In this document: in pieces, positions 57,293 through 64,000 of the stretch | Numbering within the stretch: the first letter of the stretch is position 1 | How the letters are laid out: each line of letters begins with the position of its first letter | Source of the DNA: Betaproteobacteria bacterium | GTDB taxonomy: Bacteria; Pseudomonadota; Gammaproteobacteria; Burkholderiales; Rhodocyclaceae | Assembly (NCBI GenBank): GCA_016234745.1 | Contig: JACRAR010000042.1 | Coordinates: forward strand, 1-64,000 | DNA length: 64,000 nucleotides | Reading direction: 5' to 3' | Translations under genes and position numbers: made by a program | Notes under the pieces: generated by a model | Database searches by the model: none | What the model saw: the letters and a program-made list of their open reading frames with translations, nothing else | What the model was told of the DNA's origin: nothing

Positions 57293-59088
57293 ACGGAATT
57301 CTTGCAGAGGTCGCCGCAATTTTCACAGCCGGGGCCGAAGACATTGCAGAAACGCAAGGTTCGGGGGTAAGGGAAGAAGTCCTTGACCACGCCCTGGCGG
57401 ATCGCCGCCTGGGTCTCCTGCCAGAACCCGACATCCAGCAAGTCGGCATGGTATTTCATGAAAGCCTCGCGAATGCGCGGCGAAGTCAGCAGGAAGGTAT
57501 CGAATTCCTCCGGGAATATATCGTTGCGCGCCACCGAATACCAAGTTTCGCCGGACATTTCCATCTCGGGATACGGCGCAGGCGGAATCCTGCGAAAGTT
57601 GCAGTCGGTCATGTATTCAATTTCGTCATAGTCGTAAAAAACGACACGGCCATAGCGGGTAACACCAAAGTTTTTCCACAGCATGTCTCCGGGGAAAATG
57701 TTGGCGATGGCCAATTCGCGGATTGCATTGCCGTATTCCAGCACCACATTTTCAATGCGGTCCTTCTGTCCCGCCCGCTCTGCCTGATCCAGGTAAATAT
57801 TGAGCGGTTCCATCCTGCGCTCGATGTAGAGATGCCTGATGACGAGATCATTGCCATCGTCCTCGACCAGGGAAGGCGCAAGTTGATACAGTTCATCGAG
57901 CAACTCCCGGGAAAAGCGCGTCTTGGGCAAGGCTACATTGGAAAATTCCAGCGTATCCGCCATCCTGCCGACGCGATCGACCTGTTTCACGAGCTGGTAC
58001 TTGCGCCGTACCGTCGCATGATCCACTTCTTTCGTAGCCCCGAAAACATCCTTGATGAGCTTGAACACATAAGGATAGGAAGGCAAGGTAAATACCAGCA
58101 TCACCAGGCCGCGAATGCCGGGTGCAGTCACGAACTGATCGCGCGAATGGTGCAGATGGTGGATCAGATCACGGAAGAACATGGTCTTGCCCTGTTTCCC
58201 CAAACCCAGCATGGTATACAGCTCGGAACGGGGCTTGCCGGGCATGATGCTAAGCAGAAATTGCACATAGGCCGAAGGGACCTCCATGTCGACCATGAAG
58301 TACGCCCGCGACAATGAGAACAGCATGCTGATCCGCCACACGTCGAGCAAGACGGTATCGACGCACAGCTTGCCCGAAGCGGTATGCAGCACCGGCAAAG
58401 CAAAGGGAATCTCGCTGCTGCCATTGACCGCCTTGCCGATAATATAGGCGCCCTTGTTGCGATAGAAAGCGGAGTGGAGCACCTGGATGTGGAAGTTGTA
58501 TTCCGCCCAGGGCCATTTGCCGAAATGCAGCTTCACCGCCTTGTAGATGTTCTCGGTATCCCGGCCGATGTCATCAAAAGGACGCTGCCAGTCAAAATCC
58601 AGCAGGATCTGTCGAATCGCTCCCTTGAAGCCGATTTCGTTCGGATAGTAGCTGCGAAAGACAGGGGGAGCGGAATCGATGAACTCGGTCGAAATCGCCG
58701 GCCGTACAAAAATGAAATCGTTGTGAAAATAGGTGCGGTGGAGAATCTTGCAGAAAACCGAGTTGAAGAAAGTCTCGGCCAGCTCGGGCTGCTTATGGTC
58801 GATCAGCAGGCCGATGTAGAGCAGCTTTGCCTCCTGCCAGATAGCGTCGTCGATCGTCCCGGCTTTGAATTCACGGTGCAGCAATTCGACAGTTTCTCCA
58901 ACGCGCTGGTCGTAAAACTGGATACGACTTTGCACGGCAAGCTGGACCGCCTGCCAATCGCCCGCCTCAAAACGCGTTTTGGCCTGAGCGGAGCACTCGC
59001 GGAACAAGCGATAATGGCGATTGAATCCCTCGGTCAGCGCCAAAGCGATTTGCCGTGCTACCGCACTGTTGCCGATGAATACATCCAT
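57289..59088 (-). CDS. aceK: Isocitrate dehydrogenase kinase/phosphatase
   Basis: AceK (599 aa) phosphorylates and dephosphorylates isocitrate dehydrogenase to divert carbon to the glyoxylate shunt. The kinase region includes SYPYVFKLIKDVFGATKEV, GDMLWKNFGVTRYGRVVFYDYDEIEYMTDCNFR and the regulatory N-terminal domain is complete. It is divergent from its substrate gene icd, 250 bp apart, rather than in an aceBAK operon. RluE follows with an ATGA overlap. Confidence 0.96.
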   Translation of the reverse strand: MDVFIGNSAVARQIALALTEGFNRHYRLFRECSAQAKTRFEAGDWQAVQLAVQSRIQFYDQRVGETVELLHREFKAGTIDDAIWQEAKLLYIGLLIDHKQPELAETFFNSVFCKILHRTYFHNDFIFVRPAISTEFIDSAPPVFRSYYPNEIGFKGAIRQILLDFDWQRPFDDIGRDTENIYKAVKLHFGKWPWAEYNFHIQVLHSAFYRNKGAYIIGKAVNGSSEIPFALPVLHTASGKLCVDTVLLDVWRISMLFSLSRAYFMVDMEVPSAYVQFLLSIMPGKPRSELYTMLGLGKQGKTMFFRDLIHHLHHSRDQFVTAPGIRGLVMLVFTLPSYPYVFKLIKDVFGATKEVDHATVRRKYQLVKQVDRVGRMADTLEFSNVALPKTRFSRELLDELYQLAPSLVEDDGNDLVIRHLYIERRMEPLNIYLDQAERAGQKDRIENVVLEYGNAIRELAIANIFPGDMLWKNFGVTRYGRVVFYDYDEIEYMTDCNFRRIPPAPYPEMEMSGETWYSVARNDIFPEEFDTFLLTSPRIREAFMKYHADLLDVGFWQETQAAIRQGVVKDFFPYPRTLRFCNVFGPGCENCGDLCKNSV

Positions 59089-59338
59089 GATCGATCTTTC
59101 GACTTGAACAAATCACTTCCGGAAGATTCTACCAGCCGCAGCTGCGGCCCTTCGATTCTGTGCCAGGGCCAAGTCGCTGGAAGAAAAGAGGATTCGGCGG
59201 CAATGGAGTCGGAAGGACTGATTTGCATCAAACCGGACGCGCATATTTGATGGCAAGATGATGCGGTCGCGCAGCGCCCCCGGCAGCGCCCGGCAGCGCG
59301 ATACCCCACATTGACCAACCTTATATGACGGAGCAGGC

Positions 59339-60568
59339 ATGAGCAACTCGCTGATTAAAGTACCTCAGAGCGGCAACCAAATCATTCCGGGCCAATCGAT
59401 CCCTGACAACCCCATCATCCCGTTCATCGAGGGCGATGGCATCGGCGTCGACATCACTCCGGTGATGAAGAAGGTGGTCGATGCCGCAGTCGCCAAATCC
59501 TATGGTGGCAAGAAAAAAATTTCCTGGATGGAAATCTACTGCGGCGAAAAATCAACGCGCCTGTACGGCCCGGATGTCTGGCTCCCCGATGAAACGCTTG
59601 ACGCGCTCAAGGACTACGTGATTTCCATCAAGGGACCGCTAACGACCCCGATCGGCGGCGGAATACGCTCGCTCAACGTGGCATTGCGCCAGCAACTCGA
59701 TCTGTATGTTTGCCTCCGGCCGGTGCGCTATTTCCAGGGTGTTCCTTCCCCGTTGAAGGAACCGCACAAAACCAATATGGTGATTTTCCGGGAAAACACC
59801 GAAGACATCTACTGTGGAGTGGAATTTCAGGCGGAAACCGACAGTGCCCGCAAACTCATCCAGTTCCTGCAAAAGGAATTGGGCGTCACCAAGATCCGCT
59901 TCCCCAACACCTCGGGCATCGGCATCAAGCCGGTCTCCCGCGAAGGCACTGAGCGGCTGGTGCGCCAGGCGATCCAGTATGCCATCGCCAACCAGCGCAA
60001 ATCGGTGACATTCGTCCACAAGGGCAATATCATGAAGTTCACCGAAGGCGCATTCCGCGACTGGGCCTATGCGCTGGCGAAGCGGGAATTTGGCGGTGCC
60101 GAATTGGATGGCGGGCCGTGGCTCAAGCTGCCCGGCGGCATCATCATCAAGGATGTGATTGCGGACGCGTTCCTGCAGCAAATCCTCTTGCGCCCCGCTG
60201 AGTACGATGTCATTGCGACCCTCAACCTCAACGGCGACTACATCTCGGACGCCCTGGCGGCGCAGGTCGGCGGCATCGGCATCGCGCCGGGCGCCAATCT
60301 TTCCGACACTGTCGCGATGTTCGAAGCCACCCATGGCACAGCTCCGAAATATGCCGGCAAGGACTACGTCAATCCCGGCTCACTGATTCTTTCCGCCGAA
60401 ATGATGCTGCGCCACATGGGCTGGATCGAGGCGGCGGACCTGATCATCCATTCGATGGAAGCCGCCATCAAGGACAAGGTCGTAACCTACGACTTCGCCC
60501 GACTCATGGAAGGCGCCAAGGAGGTGAAATGCTCGGCCTTCGGCGACGCCATGATCGAGCGGATGTAA
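59339..60568 (+). CDS. icd: NADP-dependent isocitrate dehydrogenase
   Basis: Icd (409 aa) oxidises isocitrate to 2-oxoglutarate in the TCA cycle. The phosphorylation serine targeted by AceK is S111 in [14 protein letters not shown]. Substrate-binding residues lie in [14 protein letters not shown] and FRENTEDIY, and metal ligands in [60 protein letters not shown] is the cofactor region. The ATG follows GGAG at 8 nt. It ends before a strong bidirectional terminator. Confidence 0.97.
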   Translation: MSNSLIKVPQSGNQIIPGQSIPDNPIIPFIEGDGIGVDITPVMKKVVDAAVAKSYGGKKKISWMEIYCGEKSTRLYGPDVWLPDETLDALKDYVISIKGPLTTPIGGGIRSLNVALRQQLDLYVCLRPVRYFQGVPSPLKEPHKTNMVIFRENTEDIYCGVEFQAETDSARKLIQFLQKELGVTKIRFPNTSGIGIKPVSREGTERLVRQAIQYAIANQRKSVTFVHKGNIMKFTEGAFRDWAYALAKREFGGAELDGGPWLKLPGGIIIKDVIADAFLQQILLRPAEYDVIATLNLNGDYISDALAAQVGGIGIAPGANLSDTVAMFEATHGTAPKYAGKDYVNPGSLILSAEMMLRHMGWIEAADLIIHSMEAAIKDKVVTYDFARLMEGAKEVKCSAFGDAMIERM

Positions 60569-60623
60569 ATCGCATTGCACATCTTTTGCAACAATGCCAT
60601 TCGCATTGTTGCGGACAATAAAA

Positions 60624-60651
60624 AACCCGCCGTGGCATGCCGCGGCGGGTT
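60624..60651. terminator. Bidirectional terminator between icd and the cold-shock gene
   Basis: AACCCGCCG and CGGCGGGTT form a 9-bp stem around an inner GGCATGCC dyad. The minus strand continues with six T residues, giving a strong terminator for the cold-shock gene; on the plus side it follows icd by 55 bp. Confidence 0.85.
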
Positions 60652-60672
60652 GAATCCTTCGCAAAAAGCGGA

Positions 60673-60876
60673 TTACGCTTTCTGGATGTTGGAGGCTTGC
60701 TTGCCCTTGGGGCCTTGCACCACCTCGAACGAAACCTTTTCACCCTCTTTTAACGACTTGAAACCGGGCATATTGATGGCGGAGAAATGGGCGAAGAGAT
60801 CCTCGCTGCCATCGTCCGGAGTAATGAAGCCAAAACCTTTGGCGTCGTTGAACCACTTGACAGTACCTAGTGCCAT
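60673..60876 (-). CDS. CspA-family cold-shock protein
   Basis: A 67-residue single OB-fold protein with RNP1 KGFGFITP and RNP2 DLFAHFSAI, closely matching CspA-type RNA chaperones. AAGGAA lies 9 nt before the ATG. The upstream 350 bp are free of genes, leaving room for a long structured 5' leader as in cold-shock genes. It converges with icd. Confidence 0.96.
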   Translation of the reverse strand: MALGTVKWFNDAKGFGFITPDDGSEDLFAHFSAINMPGFKSLKEGEKVSFEVVQGPKGKQASNIQKA

Positions 60877-61231
60877 AAAGCTTATTCCTTAAGTTAATAC
60901 AAAAACCAAAACGTCACGAAGACACTTCGGGGCATGCTTGTGTCGCAAGTTCGCAACAGATGGTGAGGCCAGGCTGAGATTCAGGGATTCGAAGGACTGC
61001 GGGGCTTTCAACATTGCAGGAGATTGACAACGACAAACACGCCCCGCTTTTTACGCACTTTTTATCTTAACGTCAAGTCTTTTCGGCCGTGTTTACTGCG
61101 GAAATTATGCTGCATTACAGCATTATTTGGTCGAACAGGGGTTTTACCCATTGAAATCTGCGGGAATAAGCCCACTTTAACCCTGTTCTTGTCAGTGTTG
61201 CAGTATGATTAATTCGCATTAGAATCGGTTC
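60877..61231. other. Divergent intergenic region csp-clpS
   Basis: 355 bp without a supportable gene, shared by the divergent cold-shock and clpS genes. It should hold both promoters and the csp leader. The A/T-rich stretch 61070-61230 is the most promoter-like part. Confidence 0.5.
61198..61225 (+). promoter_or_regulatory. Possible clpS promoter
   Basis: TTGCAG (61198-61203) and TAGAAT (61220-61225) are spaced by 16 bp. The start of transcription would fall at about the clpS ATG (61232), implying a leaderless message or a different, upstream promoter. Confidence 0.35.
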
Positions 61232-61552
61232 ATGGCAACACGCAAGCAAGTCGACCGTGATGGCGGCACCACACTCGAAACTGAACGCAGCAAGACCAAG
61301 CCACCCAAGCTCTACAAGGTGCTGCTGCTGAATGACGATTTCACCCCGATGGATTTCGTCGTGGTCGTGCTGCAAAGATTGTTTGGCATGAGCCGCGAGC
61401 AGGCGACCTTGGTCATGCTCAAGGTACATCGGGATGGCAAGGGCGTCTGCGGCGTGTATCCGTATGATTTGGCGGCAACCAAGGTCGCTCAGGTAAGCGC
61501 GTTTGCGCGCCAGAACCAACACCCTCTGGCGTGCGTGATGGAGGAAAACTAG
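61232..61552 (+). CDS. clpS: ATP-dependent Clp protease adaptor ClpS
   Basis: ClpS (106 aa) delivers N-degron proteins to ClpAP. Core text: [61 protein letters not shown], including the substrate-pocket residues of the NDD and H regions. It is 1 bp from clpA, with which it functions. No good Shine-Dalgarno precedes the ATG. Confidence 0.96.
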   Translation: MATRKQVDRDGGTTLETERSKTKPPKLYKVLLLNDDFTPMDFVVVVLQRLFGMSREQATLVMLKVHRDGKGVCGVYPYDLAATKVAQVSAFARQNQHPLACVMEEN

Positions 61553-61553
61553 C

Positions 61554-63815
61554 ATGATTGCGCAGGAACTTGAAGTCAGCTTGCATATGGCCTTTGTCGA
61601 GGCGCGCCAGAAACGGCACGAATTCATCACTGTCGAGCATTTGCTGTTGTCCTTGCTCGACAATCCCTCGGCGGCTCAGGTGCTGCGCGCCTGCGCCGCG
61701 AACATCGAGGAATTGCGCAAAGAGCTCGCTGCCTTCATTGCCGAGCATACGCCTACCGTCAGCGGTACCGACGAAATCGATACCCAACCGACGCTCGGCT
61801 TTCAGCGTGTAATACAGCGTGCCATCCTGCATGTGCAGTCCTCCGGCAAGAAGGAGGTGAACGGTGCCAACGTGCTGGTCGCGATCTTCGGAGAAAAGGA
61901 TTCGCATGCCGTTTATTTTCTGCAACGGCAAGGTGTGACGCGACTCGACGTGGTGAACTTCATTTCGCACGGCATCACCAAGTCGCCGTTGCCGGTGACC
62001 CGCGGCGAGTCGGAGCAGGCCGAGCAGGACCAGGAAGGACAGGCATCCGGCGGCGCCCTGGAGAGTTTCGCGCAGAACCTCAATGCCATGGCTCTGTTGG
62101 GCAAGATCGATCCCCTGATCGGCCGTGACAAGGAAATCGAGCGCGTGATTCAAACCATCTGCCGCCGCCGCAAGAACAATCCGCTTCTGGTCGGTGAAGC
62201 TGGCGTCGGCAAAACCGCCATCGCCGAAGGGCTGGCACGGCGCATCGTGGAGGGGCGCGTTCCGGAAATTCTCACGAGCGCCACCGTTTATGCGCTTGAC
62301 ATGGGTGCCCTGCTCGCCGGCACCAAGTACCGCGGCGACTTTGAACAGCGCCTGAAGGCAGTGCTCAAGCAATTGCTGGAAAACCCGAACGCGATTCTCT
62401 TCATCGACGAAATTCACACCCTGATCGGGGCCGGCGCTGCTTCGGGCGGCACCCTGGATGCTTCCAACCTGCTGAAGCCGGCGCTTTCCAGCGGCACGCT
62501 GAAATGCATCGGCGCGACCACCTACCAGGACTATCGCGGCGTGTTCGAGAAAGACCATGCCCTCTCGCGCCGCTTCCAGAAAATCGACGTCAATGAGCCT
62601 TCGGTTGAGGAAACCGTCGCCATCCTGCGCGGCCTCAAGTCGCGTTTCGAGGAGCACCACGGCATCAAGTATTCCGCCGCGGCGATCTCCAGCGCCGCCG
62701 AGCTTTCCGCCAAGTACATCAATGACCGGCACCTGCCCGACAAGGCGATCGATGTCATCGACGAGGCCGGCGCGGCACAGCGCGTACTGCCCAAGTCCAA
62801 GCAGAAAAAGCTGATCGGCAAGATGGAAATCGAGGAAATCGTCGCGCGCATTGCCCGGGTTCCTTCGCAACATGTCTCCAACGACGATCGCAGCGCCCTG
62901 AAGAATCTCGATCGCGACCTGAAAACCGTCGTCTTCGGCCAGGATCAAGCCATCAATGCCCTGGCGCGCGCTATCAAGATGTCCCGCTCGGGTTTGGGCA
63001 GCCCGCTCAAGCCCATCGGCAACTTCCTCTTTTCCGGTCCGACCGGTGTCGGCAAAACCGAGGTGGCACGCCAGTTGGCCTATTGCATGGGCATCGAACT
63101 GATCCGTTTCGACATGTCCGAATACATGGAGCGCCATGCCGTCTCGCGCCTGATCGGAGCACCGCCGGGCTATGTCGGCTTCGACCAGGGTGGCTTGCTG
63201 ACCGAAGCCGTCACCAAGAAACCGCATGCCGTCCTGTTGCTCGACGAAATCGAGAAGGCGCACCCCGACATTTTCAACATCCTGCTGCAGATCATGGATC
63301 ACGGCACGCTGACCGACAACAACGGGCGCAAGGCGGACTTCCGCAACATCGTGATCATCATGACCACCAACGCCGGTGCCGAGGCGCTGCAGAAGCCCAG
63401 CATGGGCTTTACCACCACCAAGAAGAGCGGCGATGAAATGGAAGACATCAAGCGGATGTTTACGCCCGAATTCAGGAACCGCCTCGACGCCACGATTTCT
63501 TTCGCGGCACTCGATGCCGCGGTCATCCTGCGCGTGGTCGACAAGTTCCTGATGCAGCTCGAAGGACAGCTGCACGAGAAGAAAGTCGAGGCAATCTTCA
63601 CCGATGCGCTCAAGGCTTGGCTCGCCGAACAGGGCTTCGATCCATTGATGGGCGCACGGCCCATGGCGCGCCTGATTCAGGACACGATCCGCGCCGCGCT
63701 GGCGGACGAGTTGCTGTTCGGCAAGCTGGCCGGCGGCGGCAAGGTCACTATCGACCTCGACGACGAGCAGAAGGTCAAGCTGGTCTTCGAGGAAGCCGTC
63801 GAGCACGCGGTCTAG
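61554..63815 (+). CDS. clpA: ATP-dependent Clp protease ATP-binding subunit ClpA
   Basis: ClpA (753 aa) unfolds substrates and feeds them to ClpP. It has an N-terminal ClpS-binding repeat domain (about residues 1-145) and two AAA+ modules, with Walker A GEAGVGKT near residue 217 and GPTGVGKT near 500. Walker B motifs are ILFIDEIHT and [36 protein letters not shown] is in the D1 small domain. The C terminus is intact, and a strong terminator follows. Confidence 0.97.
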   Translation: MIAQELEVSLHMAFVEARQKRHEFITVEHLLLSLLDNPSAAQVLRACAANIEELRKELAAFIAEHTPTVSGTDEIDTQPTLGFQRVIQRAILHVQSSGKKEVNGANVLVAIFGEKDSHAVYFLQRQGVTRLDVVNFISHGITKSPLPVTRGESEQAEQDQEGQASGGALESFAQNLNAMALLGKIDPLIGRDKEIERVIQTICRRRKNNPLLVGEAGVGKTAIAEGLARRIVEGRVPEILTSATVYALDMGALLAGTKYRGDFEQRLKAVLKQLLENPNAILFIDEIHTLIGAGAASGGTLDASNLLKPALSSGTLKCIGATTYQDYRGVFEKDHALSRRFQKIDVNEPSVEETVAILRGLKSRFEEHHGIKYSAAAISSAAELSAKYINDRHLPDKAIDVIDEAGAAQRVLPKSKQKKLIGKMEIEEIVARIARVPSQHVSNDDRSALKNLDRDLKTVVFGQDQAINALARAIKMSRSGLGSPLKPIGNFLFSGPTGVGKTEVARQLAYCMGIELIRFDMSEYMERHAVSRLIGAPPGYVGFDQGGLLTEAVTKKPHAVLLLDEIEKAHPDIFNILLQIMDHGTLTDNNGRKADFRNIVIIMTTNAGAEALQKPSMGFTTTKKSGDEMEDIKRMFTPEFRNRLDATISFAALDAAVILRVVDKFLMQLEGQLHEKKVEAIFTDALKAWLAEQGFDPLMGARPMARLIQDTIRAALADELLFGKLAGGGKVTIDLDDEQKVKLVFEEAVEHAV

Positions 63816-63830
63816 TCAAACCTCCATGAG

Positions 63831-63867
63831 TGCGGTCGGCCGGGCAGCCGGCCGACCGCAAGTTTTT
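63831..63867 (+). terminator. clpSA terminator
   Basis: TGCGGTCGGCCGG and CCGGCCGACCGCA form a perfect 13-bp stem with a GCAG loop, followed by AGTTTTT, 16 nt after the clpA stop. Confidence 0.92.
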
Positions 63868-63881
63868 CCTCCTTGATTGTC

Positions 63882-64000
63882 ATGCCAAGAAGCCTGCTCA
63901 CCGCCGACCTCCTCGACAACCACGAGGAATTGCTGAGCAATGGCACATTGCGCGTGGCAGCACCCATGTTCCGGTCCTTCGGCGGGCGGCGCAGCTTCCA
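63882..64000 (+). CDS. RraA-family protein, 5' part
   Basis: The window ends 39 codons into a gene starting MPRSLLTADLLDNHEELLSN and continuing GTLRVAAPMFRSFGGRRSF. This matches the N terminus of RraA-type proteins, annotated either as a ribonuclease E inhibitor or as 4-hydroxy-4-methyl-2-oxoglutarate aldolase. A CCTCCTTG just upstream is pyrimidine-rich, and no good ribosome site is seen. The rest of the gene is beyond the window. Confidence 0.8.
   Translation, partial: MPRSLLTADLLDNHEELLSNGTLRVAAPMFRSFGGRRSF

Noticed and set aside
61419-63806. 795-codon minus-strand frame antisense to clpA
   Set aside because: A GC-bias shadow; clpA on the plus strand has all ClpA motifs and a terminator.

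Overview
The window is about 64 kb of high-GC chromosome from a betaproteobacterium, most likely a Rhodocyclales/Sterolibacteriaceae-like lineage. Gene content and order support this (hemA-prfA-prmC-grxD, hemC-hemD-hemX-hemY, ahcY-metF behind an SAH riboswitch, aceK divergent from icd, engB next to a cytochrome c4); no species is claimed. Most of it is dense core chromosome.

Layout. 0-0.5 kb: the 3' end of a 5S rRNA gene, its terminator and a tiny basic protein. 0.5-9.7 kb (minus strand): dnaE, an aldehyde dehydrogenase and hemC-D-X-Y. 9.73-10.0 kb: a 274-bp MITE-like element with perfect terminal inverted repeats lying directly against the ppc start codon. 10-18 kb: ppc, a LytS/LytTR-type two-component pair, argH, a Ser/Thr kinase fused to a cyclic-nucleotide-binding-type domain, and grxD. 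18-24 kb: prmC-prfA-hemA on the minus strand, then riboswitch-controlled ahcY-metF. 24.2-27.6 kb: a three-gene unit of NTF2-like exported protein, cupredoxin and GGDEF/EAL receptor. 27.7-37.2 kb: one long co-directional run, yebC-ruvCAB-ybgC-tolQRAB-pal-cpoB-queE-queC. 37.2-37.5 kb: two tRNA-Lys genes behind a consensus promoter.

37.4-39.3 kb is the clearest accessory segment. The 3' part of tRNA-Lys(CTT) with its terminator is duplicated 1.6 kb downstream. The two copies bracket a Fic gene with a palindromic operator-promoter, and an integrase 3' fragment follows. 39.3-42.4 kb holds a LysR regulator, MarC and several small or broken genes. 42.4-48.6 kb: hemB, engB, cytochrome c4, msrPQ, bioC and comF. 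48.6-55.4 kb: a partial MSHA-type pilus cluster (mshI, a second mshI/pilN-like gene, J, K, L, M, N) lacking the ATPase, platform and pilin genes. 55.5-57.3 kb: a DUF192 protein, two paralogous low-complexity exported peptides and rluE. 57.3-64 kb: aceK/icd, a cold-shock protein, clpS-clpA and the start of an rraA-family gene.

I see no CRISPR array, prophage, toxin-antitoxin pair of standard type or complete insertion sequence. No obvious new multi-gene system is present. The best leads are regulatory or architectural: a leader reading frame and hairpin inserted between tolQ and tolR, the MITE at ppc, the tRNA-Lys/Fic island with its operator, the NTF2-cupredoxin-EAL unit, and the duplicated secreted peptides. 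All annotations come from reading the sequence by eye; family names rest on motif recognition, not database searches.
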